64,000 bases of DNA. Origin: Kitasatospora aureofaciens (GTDB lineage: Bacteria > Actinomycetota > Actinomycetes > Streptomycetales > Streptomycetaceae). The notes beneath the pieces are model-generated. The model was not told where the DNA came from. It ran no database searches and saw nothing but the letters and a program-made list of their open reading frames with translations. A program made the position numbers and the translations under genes. The stretch lies in assembly GCF_019192735.1 (NCBI RefSeq), contig NZ_JAHTKP010000004.1, positions 1 to 64,000 on the forward strand, read 5' to 3'. Positions 56,018 through 64,000 of the stretch are shown one piece after another. Each line of letters starts with the position of its first letter. Within the stretch, counting starts at the first letter, position 1.

Positions 56018-57058
56018 TCAGGCCGGCAGGCCGACGGCCCGCTCGAGTCCGCGCCGCTGCTGGATCACCACGGCGGCGACCAGCAGGAGGCCCTGGGCGA
56101 CGTTCTGCCAGAAGCTGTTGATGCCCTGGACGGTGAGGCCGTTCTGCAGCGCGCCGAGCAGGGCGACGGCCAGCAGGGTGCCGCCGATGCCGCCCTTGCC
56201 GCCCTTGAGGGCGCAGCCGCCGAGCGCGGCCGCGGTGATGGCCTGGAGCTCCAGGCCCTCGCTGCCGGAGGTGGGCTGTCCGGAGCCGGTGCGCGCGGTG
56301 AGGAGGATGCCGGCGACGGCCGCGACCATGCCGGTGAGCGCGTACACCGACAGCAGGTACTTGTTGAGGTCGACGCCGGCCAGCCGGGCGGCGGTGGGGT
56401 TGCCGCCGAGGGCGTAGATGTTGCGGCCGATGTCGGTGTACGTGAGCAGGACGTGCACGGCGGCGGCGACCAGGATGAGGATCCACACCATGGTCGGCAG
56501 GCCGGCGATCTTGCCGCGGCTGAGGAAGACGAACAGCGGGTCGCCGAGGACGTAGCCCTGGGCGCGTCCGTCGGAGATCAGCTGGGCGACGCCCTTGTAC
56601 GCGGCCAGCCCGGCCAGGGTGGCGATGGTCGGGTTGACCCGGCCGTAGATGATCACGGCGCCGTTGAGCAGGCCGACGGCGGCGCCGACCAGCACGGCCG
56701 CGCCCAGGCCGAGTACCGCGCTGGAGCCGGTGGAGGTGAACACCATCGCGCTGACCACGGAGGCGAGGCCGGCCTGGGAACCCACCGAGATGTCCAGGCC
56801 ACCGCAGATGATCACCACCGTCTGGACCACGGCGAGCAGCCCGGCGATGGTCACCGCCTCGGCGATCACCTGGATGTTGTTCCAGCTCAGGTAGTTGAGG
56901 TTGAGCGAGCCGAACAGGGCGAGCACGGCCGCGAGGGCGAGCAGCAGGATGAGGTTCTGGCCACCGACGGCGTCGAGCAGCGCCCGCGGACCGGTCGGCC
57001 GCGCGCGCCCGGCCGGGGCCTGCGGCCGCTGGTCGGCGGTGGCGGAGGGGGTGGTCAT
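56018..57058 (-). CDS. Sugar ABC transporter permease, RbsC type
   Basis: The protein has 346 residues; its ATG overlaps the ATPase stop by 4 bp (ATGA). About ten hydrophobic segments are present. VIICGGLDISVGSQAGLASV is the signature of RbsC/MglC permeases and GGNPTAARLAGVDLNKYLLS the conserved EAA-like loop that contacts the ATPase. As a single permease it would form a homodimer. It would import galactose or a related monosaccharide with the neighbouring ATPase and binding protein. Confidence 0.95.
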   Translation of the reverse strand: MTTPSATADQRPQAPAGRARPTGPRALLDAVGGQNLILLLALAAVLALFGSLNLNYLSWNNIQVIAEAVTIAGLLAVVQTVVIICGGLDISVGSQAGLASVVSAMVFTSTGSSAVLGLGAAVLVGAAVGLLNGAVIIYGRVNPTIATLAGLAAYKGVAQLISDGRAQGYVLGDPLFVFLSRGKIAGLPTMVWILILVAAAVHVLLTYTDIGRNIYALGGNPTAARLAGVDLNKYLLSVYALTGMVAAVAGILLTARTGSGQPTSGSEGLELQAITAAALGGCALKGGKGGIGGTLLAVALLGALQNGLTVQGINSFWQNVAQGLLLVAAVVIQQRRGLERAVGLPA

Positions 57059-58731
57059 CGGGCAACTCCGGTGGTGGCGTCGGTGTCGGTGGTACGGGGG
57101 CCGGCGGCGTCGGTGGCACGGGACCCGTCGGCGGCGTCGGCGGATCGGGGCCCGGTCAGGTCCTCCGTCATGGCCAGGGCGAGGATCGCCTCCTCGGAGG
57201 CCTCGGCGCGGCCGAGTTCGCCGGTGACCCGGCCGTTCTGCATGACCAGGATCCGGTCGGCCAGGCCCAGGACCTCGGGCAGTTCGGAGGAGATCACCAG
57301 GACGGCGACGCCGTCGCGGGCCAGGTCGGCGATGATCTGGTAGATCTCGGCCTTGGCGCCGATGTCGACGCCTCGGGTCGGCTCGTCCAGGATCAGCAGC
57401 TCCGGGCGGCGGGCCAGCCAGCGGGCGAGCACCACCTTCTGCTGGTTGCCGCCGGAGAGCGTGCGGACCTCGGTCTCGATCGAGGGGGCGCGGACCCGCA
57501 GCCGGTCCGCGTACTCCTGGGCGAGCTGCTTCTCGGCGGTGCGCCGGACGAAGCGCCGGCGGCGCAGCCGGTCGAGGCTGACCAGGGACGTGTTGTCGCG
57601 GATGGTGCGGTGCAGGAACAGTGCCTGGGCCTTGCGCTCCTCGGGGGCGAGGCCGAGGCCTGCGCGGATTGCGTCCTTGGGCGAGCGCAGGCGCAGCGCC
57701 AGCCCGCCGAGGAGGACCTCGCCGGAGCGGATCGGCGCGTCCCCGGCGAGGGCGAGCGCCAGTTCGGACCGGCCGGCGCCGATCAGCCCGGCGAGGGCGA
57801 CCACCTCGCCGGCCCGGACCTGGAGGCTGACGTCGTGCACGTCGTCGGTGGTGAGGCGGCGGACGTCCAGCACCACCCGGTCGGTGGCGACGTCCTGGCG
57901 GACGAACAGGCCGGCCAGGTCTCGGCCGACCATCAGCCGGACCAGCTCGCGCTCGTCGGTCTCGGCGGCGGGCAGGACGCCGGTGAGGGTGCCGTCGCGC
58001 AGGACGGCGATCCGGTCGGCGAGCCGGAAGATCTCCTTCATCCGGTGCGAGACGTAGATGACCGCGATGCCCTGGTCGCGCAGCCGTCCGATCAGGGCGA
58101 ACAGCGCCTCCACCTCGTGCTCGGAGAGCGAGGAGGTGGGCTCGTCGAAGGCGATCGCCCGGGGCGGCACGGCGCCGGTGAGCGCTCGCATGATCTCGAC
58201 CAACTGGCGCTGTGCGGCGGTGAGTTCGGAGCCGAGCAGGTCCGGGTCGAGGACCTGCTCGAAGCCGAGCGCGGCCAGGTCGGCGGTGATCCTGCGGCGC
58301 AGTTCGGCGCGGTCGAAGCGGCGGCCGGCCCGGCGCGGGAGGCTGCCGGCGTAGACGTTCTCGGCGACCGACACGTGCGGGATGATCTCCGGCTCCTGCG
58401 GGATGATCCGGATGCCCGCGCGGCGTGCGTCGGTCGGTGACGAGAGGTCGAGCGGCGCGCCGTCGAGCAGCACCCGGCCCTCGGTGGGGCAATGGTCGCC
58501 GCTCAGGATGCGCAGCAGGGTCGACTTCCCGGCGCCGTTCTCGCCCATCAGGGCGGTGACCTGGCCGGGCGGGAACTCGACGGTGACGCCGTGCAGCGCC
58601 CGGACGCTGCCGAAGGTCTTGCCGACGTTCTCGGCGACCAGGCCGAGGGCGGGCCGCGAGGACGGTCCGGCCGGCGGCGAGGACGGTCCGGAGGCGGGTC
58701 CGGAGTCGGGTGGGGACTCGGGTGCGGTCAT
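57055..58731 (-). CDS. Sugar ABC transporter ATPase, two-domain (MglA/RbsA type)
   Basis: The protein has 558 residues from the ATG at 58731. Domain 1 has GENGAGKSTLLRILSGDHCP (Walker A) and IAFDEPTSSLSEHEVEALFA (Walker B); its signature segment is LTAAQRQLVEIMRAL rather than a perfect LSGGQ. Domain 2 has GLIGAGRSELALALAG, a degenerate Walker A, with LSGGNQQKVVLARWLARRPE and LLILDEPTRGVDIGAKAEIY. This asymmetry is normal for the family. Hydrolysis drives monosaccharide uptake. N- and C-terminal tails are low-complexity Pro/Ser and Asp/Thr/Ala. Confidence 0.95.
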   Translation of the reverse strand: MTAPESPPDSGPASGPSSPPAGPSSRPALGLVAENVGKTFGSVRALHGVTVEFPPGQVTALMGENGAGKSTLLRILSGDHCPTEGRVLLDGAPLDLSSPTDARRAGIRIIPQEPEIIPHVSVAENVYAGSLPRRAGRRFDRAELRRRITADLAALGFEQVLDPDLLGSELTAAQRQLVEIMRALTGAVPPRAIAFDEPTSSLSEHEVEALFALIGRLRDQGIAVIYVSHRMKEIFRLADRIAVLRDGTLTGVLPAAETDERELVRLMVGRDLAGLFVRQDVATDRVVLDVRRLTTDDVHDVSLQVRAGEVVALAGLIGAGRSELALALAGDAPIRSGEVLLGGLALRLRSPKDAIRAGLGLAPEERKAQALFLHRTIRDNTSLVSLDRLRRRRFVRRTAEKQLAQEYADRLRVRAPSIETEVRTLSGGNQQKVVLARWLARRPELLILDEPTRGVDIGAKAEIYQIIADLARDGVAVLVISSELPEVLGLADRILVMQNGRVTGELGRAEASEEAILALAMTEDLTGPRSADAADGSRATDAAGPRTTDTDATTGVAR

Positions 58732-58787
58732 TCTTGCCTCACTGGAGGTGCTGTGGAGGTGCTGTCGGGGGTGGTGGTTCGGCACCG

Positions 58788-59831
58788 TCAGTTGCAGGTC
58801 ATGCCGGTCGTCTGCCAGGTGGAGGCGTCGACCATGGTGGTGGGGGCGAAGGCCTCGGCGGGGAAGTCCTTGTTGTTCTTGAGCTTGTCGTACATGGTCT
58901 GGACGGCCAGAGCGCCGACGTCCTTGCCGTTGATGAACAGCGCGGCCTTCATGCCGGAGGGCTTGCCGCTGGTCCAGTCCTTGCAGGCGAGGTAGGCGCC
59001 CAGGCCGACGCCGGCGATGTCGTCGGGGCTGACCCCCGCGTTCTGCAGGGCGGTGACGGAGCCCTGGACGTTCTCGTCGTTGCAGCCCCAGACGATCCAG
59101 TGCTTGACGCCGGGGTTGGCGGTCAGCGTGGCGGCGGTCTTGTCCTGGGCGCCGGTGGGGGTGTTGTCCGTGGCGACGTCAATGTTCTTCACCCCGTCGC
59201 CGGCCTCGGCGGCGAAGGCGGCCTTCGCGGCCTTGACCCGGTCCCCGCACACGGTCACGTCCTGCTTCCACGCGGAGATGATCCGGGTGTCGGCCGCGTT
59301 CCAGCCCGCCTTCTTGAACTCGGCGGCGGCCCGCTTGCCGACCTCCCCGCCCATCTGCTCACCGGAGAACCCGACCCGGGCCACCAGGTCGCCCTTGCCG
59401 CAGGCGGCCGGCGCCGGGCCGGTCGCGCAGATCTGGTCGTCCGAGGTGAGCAGGGCGACGCCGGCGTCCTTGGCGGTCTGCACGACCTGCGGGCCCACCG
59501 CCGGGTCCGGCACGACCACGATCAGCCCGTTGCTCTTGCGGGCGATGGCCGACTGCACCTCGCCGACCGTCTTGTTCGCGTCGTTGCCCAGGTTCACGAC
59601 CTTCAGGTCCACCCCGAGCTCGGCCGCCTTGGCCTTCGCCCCGGCCGCCTCACCGACGAAGTACTCCTGGTCGCCCTGCTTCTGCAGGTACGTGAGCGAC
59701 ACCTTGCCCTCGACCTTCGCCACCCCACCGGACGACGACTCCTGGCCGGTCGAACACCCCACCGCACCCACGAGGGACACACAGCCCAGCACGGCGACGG
59801 AGAGAACCCGGCTACGACGACGAATGAACAT
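58788..59831 (-). CDS. Sugar-binding lipoprotein of the ABC importer
   Basis: The protein has 347 residues from the ATG at 59831. A lipoprotein signal (RRRSRVLSVAVLGCVSLVGA, then VGCSTG with the lipidated Cys) leads to a periplasmic-binding-protein fold of the RbsB/AraF group: YLQKQGDQEYFVGEAAGAKA, NGLIVVVPDPAVGPQVVQ and HWIVWGCNDENVQGSVTALQ. The LQKQGDQ start and AAYLACKDW-like segments resemble arabinose/galactose binders. It leads the importer operon (57 bp to the ATPase gene). A 15-bp hairpin and TTTGA palindromes lie in its leader. Confidence 0.9.
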   Translation of the reverse strand: MFIRRRSRVLSVAVLGCVSLVGAVGCSTGQESSSGGVAKVEGKVSLTYLQKQGDQEYFVGEAAGAKAKAAELGVDLKVVNLGNDANKTVGEVQSAIARKSNGLIVVVPDPAVGPQVVQTAKDAGVALLTSDDQICATGPAPAACGKGDLVARVGFSGEQMGGEVGKRAAAEFKKAGWNAADTRIISAWKQDVTVCGDRVKAAKAAFAAEAGDGVKNIDVATDNTPTGAQDKTAATLTANPGVKHWIVWGCNDENVQGSVTALQNAGVSPDDIAGVGLGAYLACKDWTSGKPSGMKAALFINGKDVGALAVQTMYDKLKNNKDFPAEAFAPTTMVDASTWQTTGMTCN

Positions 59832-59862
59832 ACGAAAGCTCCCGGTCAGGAGAAGAGGTGGA

Positions 59863-59897
59863 GGAAGGGCCCGCGGGTCGATCCCGCGGGCCCTTCC
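59863..59897 (-). promoter_or_regulatory. Perfect 15-bp hairpin in the leader of the binding-protein gene
   Basis: GGAAGGGCCCGCGGG (59863-59877) and CCCGCGGGCCCTTCC (59883-59897) enclose a 5-base loop, 31 bases upstream of the ATG and downstream of the likely operators. There is no T run. It could be an mRNA-stabilising element or an attenuator. Confidence 0.75.
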
Positions 59898-59913
59898 CGC
59901 AGAACGAGCATCG

Positions 59914-59958
59914 CTTGAATCAAACACAATCGATCAGAACTGAACTTGATCAAACGTG
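59914..59958 (-). promoter_or_regulatory. Paired TTTGA-n-TCAA operators of the importer operon
   Basis: On the complement TTTGATTCAAG (59924-59914) and TTTGATCAAG (59954-59945) are two near-palindromes about 30 bases apart, one face-phased multiple of the helix. The same half-sites occur at 63609-63622 before the second binding-protein gene. The adjacent DeoR-family gene is the natural candidate regulator. Confidence 0.6.
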
Positions 59959-60113
59959 CTCGCACAGGAAACTCCCCAGCCGGGCGTTCGTCAAGGGCCT
60001 TCGTCGTGCTCGCGTCGATTCGAGACGTTCCCGTTATCCGCCGGAGCCGAGCGGCTCCGCCCCGCCCGCTCCCACCGCCGGGAGTCGGCGGTCCAACTGG
60101 CTTTGAAGAACGG

Positions 60114-60920
60114 TCAGTTGACGGATTCGGCGACGATCACCTCGCCCACCCGCTCGGCCGCGGCGGTCCGGCGCTCGGCGGACAGCCCGTCGTCGGTGAC
60201 GAGCACGTCGACCTGGTCCAGCGTCGCGAAGGTGGCCAGGCCGACGGCGTCCCACTTGGTGGTGTCCGCGACCACGACCACCCGGCGCGCGGAGCCGATG
60301 AACGCCCGGTTGGTCTCCGCCTCGGCGAGGTTGGGCGAGGTCAGCCCGGCCTCGGCGGAGATGCCGTGGCAGCCCAGGAAGAGCACGTTGACGTGCAGCG
60401 AGCGGATCGCCTGGTCGGCCAGCGGACCCACCAGGGCGTCGGAGGGCGTGCGGATCCCGCCGGTGCGCAGCACGGTGGTCCCCACCCCCGCGCCCGGCCC
60501 GGACTGCTCGAACACCTCGGCGATCCGCAGGGAGTTGGTCACGACGGTCAGCCCGTCCACCGACGCCAGTTCCCGGGCGACGGCGTGCGTGGTCGTGCCC
60601 GCGCCCAGGCCCACGGCCATCCCGGGCCGGACCAGGTCGGCGGCGGCCCGGGCGATCGCCTCCTTGGCCGACAGCTGCCAGGACGACTTCGCCTCGAAGC
60701 CCGGCTCCTGGCTGCTCGGGGCGCCGGCCGGGACGGCACCGCCGTGCACCTTGTCCAGCAGCCCCTGCCGGGCCAGGGCGTCCAGGTCCCGGCGGATCGT
60801 CATGTCCGAGACGCCCAGCTCGCGGGTGAGTTCGTTGACCCGCACCCCGCCCCGCTGCCGGAGCCATTCGAGGATCATCGCGCGCCGCTGCCGCGCCAGC
60901 AGCTGTGCGTTGTCAGTCAC
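60114..60920 (-). CDS. DeoR/GlpR-family transcriptional regulator
   Basis: The protein has 268 residues from a GTG with AGGAG 8 bases upstream. The N-terminal helix-turn-helix reads RQRRAMILEWLRQRGGVRVN and ELGVSDMTIRRDLDALARQG. The sugar-phosphate-binding half (DeoRC) has GLGAGTTTHAVARELA, VLRTGGIRTPSDALVGPLAD and VVVADTTKWDAVGLATF. Members repress sugar-use operons until a phosphorylated sugar, perhaps galactose-1-phosphate here, binds. It is upstream of and on the same strand as the importer operon, separated by 282 bp. Confidence 0.9.
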   Translation of the reverse strand: MTDNAQLLARQRRAMILEWLRQRGGVRVNELTRELGVSDMTIRRDLDALARQGLLDKVHGGAVPAGAPSSQEPGFEAKSSWQLSAKEAIARAAADLVRPGMAVGLGAGTTTHAVARELASVDGLTVVTNSLRIAEVFEQSGPGAGVGTTVLRTGGIRTPSDALVGPLADQAIRSLHVNVLFLGCHGISAEAGLTSPNLAEAETNRAFIGSARRVVVVADTTKWDAVGLATFATLDQVDVLVTDDGLSAERRTAAAERVGEVIVAESVN

Positions 60921-61176
60921 GTGGCACTCCTAAGGACGCACGCGGACACGGCCGGTCCGCGGGCGGCACGGCCCGACGGCCCGACCGTTCGGGTGCGTCT
61001 GGTGGTGGTGGATCCTGTGACTATACGTGTCCGGTTTCGTCGGGCCTTCCTCGCTGCTCACCGGGCGATCGTCGCGTGCCCGCCGGGTGGACAGGCCGGG
61101 TGTGCAGGCCTGGTCGCCGGGCGGGCGCGACCGAAGTCGTCCCACCCGGCGGTGTACAGGCGGTGGCGGTGTCAGG
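60921..61176. other. Intergenic region upstream of the DeoR-family gene
   Basis: It holds the end of the alpha-galactosidase gene's transcript and the promoter of the regulator gene. I see no convincing hairpin, repeat or frame. Confidence 0.4.
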
Positions 61177-63339
61177 TCAGGACAGGGTCGTCCAAACCTG
61201 CCCCGCAGCAGCGGAGTTGGGCTGGTCGGTGACGACCGCGGAGGTGGCCGCCGGGTTGGCGGAGTCCAGCACCAGGCCGGTGGCGACGTTGGTGACGGTC
61301 AGTGCTCCGGTGGCGGTGTTCTGGACGACCCGCCACTTCTGGTAGGCGTTGTTCGGGTCGTAGCCGTTGGTCACGTACGCCGCCGCGTCGGCCGAGTTGG
61401 GTGCGGTGAGGGTGCCGTGGACCTGCGTGCCGGTGTAGCAGTTGTCGGTGATGCGCACCGTGCCGTCGGCGTTCGCGGCGAAGTTCCACTGCTCCGACGT
61501 GTGCGTGTTCCACCACGTGTTGACGTCGACTATCGCACCGTCCGCGGCGCTGCAGGTGCCCTGGACCTCCAGGGCCTCGCCGCCGGTGCCGCCCGCGCCG
61601 ATCCCGTGGTACCGGCCGTCACCGATGACCGCCGCCGGGGCGAACGCGGCCTGCGGGGTGAGCCGGAACATCGCGACGCCGTGCGGGGCGACCCAGTTGC
61701 CGCCGACCGTGCCGCCGGAGGCGACCGTGCCGGTGGCGCCGGTCCACAGCTCCTTGTACGTGTAGCCGCTGCCGGTCAGGCCGAGCGAGGCGAGGCTGCT
61801 GCCGATCATCTGCCAGTTGTTCGGGTCCTGGTTCACCAGCAGGACGGCGGTGTCGCCGCCCGCGAGTTGGCGCTTGAGGATCACGGGGGCGGTGCTGCTG
61901 TTGGGGGCGGAACCGACCAGGGTGGCGGGCTTGGCGAGCGCGTCCTGGTCGATCCGGATGACGTCGGCGTTCTTCATGATGGCCAGGCTGGAGGCGGTGA
62001 TGCCGGTCGACCAGGTGGCGCCGCCGTCGGTGTGCTGGGCGTCGGCCGCGGCGCGCAGGTCGGCGCCGGAGATGAGCGGCGAGGCCATCATCGACAGGAC
62101 CGACAGCTCGGTGCGCGACTCGTCGTCGGTGAACGGCTTGTGGCAGGCGCAGGTGTCGGTGACGCCCCAGGAGCCGTAGACGTCCTGCCAGCCCGCGAAC
62201 ATCATGTCCATGTCGTTCCAGCTGCCCGGGCGGACGTTGCCCGGGTACTGCAACGCCGTCTGCAACTGCCCGTTCCAGAGCACGCCGTTGAGGTCGCTGC
62301 CGCGGTCGCCGCCGATCCGGCACAGGTTGGCGACCTGCCCGCACCAGACGCCGGTCGGCGCGTAGCCGGGGGACTGGTACGGCGGGGTGCCGGCGGCCTG
62401 GATCACCGGGTCGGTGCGGGCCGGGTCGTTGGCGTTCAGCAGGTAGGGGACGCCCTTGTGTACGGGCTGGGCCGAGACGCTGAGGGCGACCCGGGGCTTG
62501 CCCTGGGCGGCGGAGGCGGCGTCGAGGGCGCGCTGGAAGGTCTGCACCCGGGCGTACATGGACTGGGTGAGTTCCCTGCCCTCGCCCTGGGTGTGGTAGT
62601 TGTACCCGTCCGGGCCGACGATCTCGGGCCCGTAGGGGCAGTCGTCGTACTTGACGTAGTCGACGCCCCAGGAGACGAAGTCGCTTGCGTCGGTGGTCTC
62701 GTGGCCGAGGCTGCCGGGGTGCATCTGGCAGGTGAGGTACGTGTCGGTCCCGTACAGGCCGAACTTCATGCCCTTGCTGTGCGCGTACCAGGCCAGGTAC
62801 TGGATGCCGTTGACGGTCTGCCCGTTGATGGTGTGGGCCGGGAAGGTGTCCGGGCGCGGGGTGAGGTGGCCGGAGGTGGGGTCGTTGCCGGTGCCGTCGG
62901 TGCCGGTGACCGGGTGCCCGGTCGCGTCGTAGAGCTGCATCGAGCCGTACGAGGTCCGCACGATGTCGGTGGTCTGGCCGTCGCGGTGCCAGAGCGACCA
63001 GCCGTCGTCGATGGTGACGGTGTTGTAGCCGGCCGCCACCAGGCCGTTAGCGGACATGAAGTCGATGGTCTGCTTGACCTGCTGCTCGGACACGTTGGTG
63101 CCGAGCGAGTTCCAGGAGTTCCAGCCCATCGGCGGGGTGAGGGCGGTGCCGTTGTCCAGGGCGGCGGCCGGGGTGGCCGTGCTCAGCGCGACGGCGCCGA
63201 GGCCCGAGGTCGCCAGGGCGAGCGACAGCAGCGCGCCGGCGATGGCGCGGGGGCGGCGTGCGGTGGACGGGTGTTGGGTGGACGGGCGCTGGTCGGACGC
63301 GTGTTGGCGGGACGGGCGTAGGCGCATGGGTAGGCGCAC
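61177..63339 (-). CDS. Secreted GH27 alpha-galactosidase with ricin-type CBM13
   Basis: The protein has 720 residues from a GTG at 63339 with GGAG 7 bases upstream (an ATG at 63327 is the alternative). A long twin-arginine-like or Sec signal peptide (IAGALLSLALATSGLGAVAL) precedes the GH27 barrel beginning PPMGWNSWNSLGTNVSEQQV. The nucleophile Asp is in DYVKYDDCPYG and the acid/base Asp in the RIGGD region; PGSWNDMDMMFAG is a barrel motif. A C-terminal ricin-B domain (EALEVQGTCSAADGAIVDVN, then EQW) binds polysaccharide. The enzyme releases galactose from melibiose, raffinose or galactomannan outside the cell. Confidence 0.9.
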   Translation of the reverse strand: MRLPMRLRPSRQHASDQRPSTQHPSTARRPRAIAGALLSLALATSGLGAVALSTATPAAALDNGTALTPPMGWNSWNSLGTNVSEQQVKQTIDFMSANGLVAAGYNTVTIDDGWSLWHRDGQTTDIVRTSYGSMQLYDATGHPVTGTDGTGNDPTSGHLTPRPDTFPAHTINGQTVNGIQYLAWYAHSKGMKFGLYGTDTYLTCQMHPGSLGHETTDASDFVSWGVDYVKYDDCPYGPEIVGPDGYNYHTQGEGRELTQSMYARVQTFQRALDAASAAQGKPRVALSVSAQPVHKGVPYLLNANDPARTDPVIQAAGTPPYQSPGYAPTGVWCGQVANLCRIGGDRGSDLNGVLWNGQLQTALQYPGNVRPGSWNDMDMMFAGWQDVYGSWGVTDTCACHKPFTDDESRTELSVLSMMASPLISGADLRAAADAQHTDGGATWSTGITASSLAIMKNADVIRIDQDALAKPATLVGSAPNSSTAPVILKRQLAGGDTAVLLVNQDPNNWQMIGSSLASLGLTGSGYTYKELWTGATGTVASGGTVGGNWVAPHGVAMFRLTPQAAFAPAAVIGDGRYHGIGAGGTGGEALEVQGTCSAADGAIVDVNTWWNTHTSEQWNFAANADGTVRITDNCYTGTQVHGTLTAPNSADAAAYVTNGYDPNNAYQKWRVVQNTATGALTVTNVATGLVLDSANPAATSAVVTDQPNSAAAGQVWTTLS

Positions 63340-63386
63340 AGGTGCTCCAAGGTGGGGGCAGTTGGGGGATGCCAGAGCGATCTCGT

Positions 63387-63441
63387 GTTGAGAGATGTTG
63401 AGTAATGTCGGAATCGACACGGATGTGCTCAGGTCTCAACA
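63387..63441. promoter_or_regulatory. TGTTGAG repeats upstream of the alpha-galactosidase gene
   Basis: TGTTGAG at 63387-63393 and 63397-63403, spaced exactly 10 bp, with an inverted copy CTCAACA at 63435-63441. They lie 50-100 bases upstream of the alpha-galactosidase start. A regulator site is possible; the sequence differs from the TTTGA palindromes. Confidence 0.5.
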
Positions 63442-63608
63442 GGAGTAGGCGCAGGCTAGTGGCTCGCCCCACGCCGACGTCAAGTGACAGGCCCTGCGCC
63501 ATAACGAGCGGGTATCGGCGCGCACTTGATTGGTCGCCAGATCTTGACGGCCGGGTGAACGTGGCGTTTCCTGGCAGCGCTGCGTTCGATTGCGTTCGCT
63601 TCTGAGGG

Positions 63609-63622
63609 TTTGAACGTTCAAA
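63609..63622. promoter_or_regulatory. Perfect 14-bp palindrome before the second binding-protein gene
   Basis: TTTGAACGTTCAAA is fully palindromic and lies 86 bases before the GTG at 63708. Its half-site TTTGA/TCAAA matches the sites before the importer operon, so one regulator may control both. Confidence 0.65.
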
Positions 63623-63707
63623 TCACTCATGCCCCCTCACGTCCGCATACCCTCATATCCCACGTCCTCACGTCCCCATCTCCTCCCCCTCTCCCTGGAG
63701 CGTTCCT

Positions 63708-64000
63708 GTGGTCCTCCGTCGTCGCCGCCGGGTCGCCCCCACCGCCACGGCCGGCGCGGCCGCCCTCGCCCTGGCGCTGACCGGGTGCTCGGCCGAGGGG
63801 CCCGACACCACGGGCCACGGCCCGCTCGCCATCACGTTCCTGCAGAAGCAGGGCGACCAGGGGTACTTCGTCAACGAGGCGGCCGGAGCCAAGGCCAAGG
63901 CCGCCGAACTCGGCGTCGACCTGACCGTCGTCGACCTCGGCAACGACCGCGACCGCGCGCTCAAGGAGGCCAGGACGGCCATCGACAAGAAGGCGCGCGG
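63708..64000 (+). CDS. Second sugar-binding lipoprotein, 5' part
   Basis: A GTG at 63708 with GGAG 8 bases upstream opens a frame that runs off the right edge (97 codons). A basic start (VLRRRRRVAPTATAG) and hydrophobic core lead to the lipobox LALTGCSAEG. The mature part begins ITFLQKQGDQGYFVNEAAGA and KAKAAELGVDLTVVDLGND, closely parallel to the protein encoded at 58788 (LQKQGDQEYFVGEAAGA). It is therefore a paralogue, transcribed divergently from the alpha-galactosidase gene and probably leading a second importer operon. Confidence 0.85.
   Translation, partial: MVLRRRRRVAPTATAGAAALALALTGCSAEGPDTTGHGPLAITFLQKQGDQGYFVNEAAGAKAKAAELGVDLTVVDLGNDRDRALKEARTAIDKKAR

Overview
The window is high-GC DNA with strong G/C bias at third codon positions, frequent GTG starts and GTGA/ATGA gene overlaps. 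Its gene families (WhiJ/DUF6879 clusters, DUF5959, DUF6131, DUF397, PIMT-linked peptides, large secreted Rhs and DNRLRE proteins) point to the Streptomycetaceae, Streptomyces or Kitasatospora. Few housekeeping functions are present and there are many gene remnants, so this looks like accessory or chromosome-arm DNA.

Layout. 1-2.6 kb: nested insertions. An IS256-type transposon end cuts a large serine recombinase, and the recombinase element itself sits inside a radical SAM gene that followed a glycosyltransferase; the pair resembles cytosylglucuronate synthase and decarboxylase. 2.8-15.7 kb: two divergent giant secreted proteins, a 1390-residue DNRLRE/ricin/LamG protein and a 2588-residue Rhs protein with a bulb-lectin insert, a Hint domain and a C-terminal nuclease, followed by a convergent DUF5959 gene. 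15.7-22 kb: RNase H, a GAF-GAF histidine kinase, a PPOX protein, a phosphodiester glycosidase and an Acg-type nitroreductase (a DosR-like dormancy set), plus an OsmC relic. 22-28 kb: a CGNR regulator divergent from a quinone oxidoreductase over a long inverted repeat, a WhiJ-type trio, a possible two-gene RiPP locus (50-residue Asp-Gly-rich peptide coupled to a protein-isoaspartate-methyltransferase homologue), and a proline iminopeptidase.

28.2-36.6 kb: a block of membrane and osmotic-stress genes (CsbD, DUF6131, YqaE, YihY, PRC-barrel, desaturase) with degraded genes and a ~100-bp direct repeat, ending at a 3' fragment of tRNA-Ser(GGA) that looks like an attachment site. 36.6-53.5 kb: SpoIIE-type phosphatase, fused 5-oxoprolinase, an orphan transhydrogenase alpha subunit, PhoU-like protein, NTPase, Ser/Thr kinase, an orphan IS200/IS605-like right end, a decayed HTH/ImmA pair, an SMI1 protein, rifampicin monooxygenase with an upstream rifamycin-associated element, and a second FAD monooxygenase.

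53.5-64 kb: a galactoside-use locus. A secreted GH27 alpha-galactosidase would release galactose; a sugar ABC importer (binding lipoprotein, two-domain ATPase, permease) would take it up; galT and galK, overlapping by 4 bp, would process it. A DeoR-family regulator is adjacent, and TTTGA-n-TCAA palindromes occur before the importer operon and before a second, paralogous binding-protein gene that runs off the right edge.
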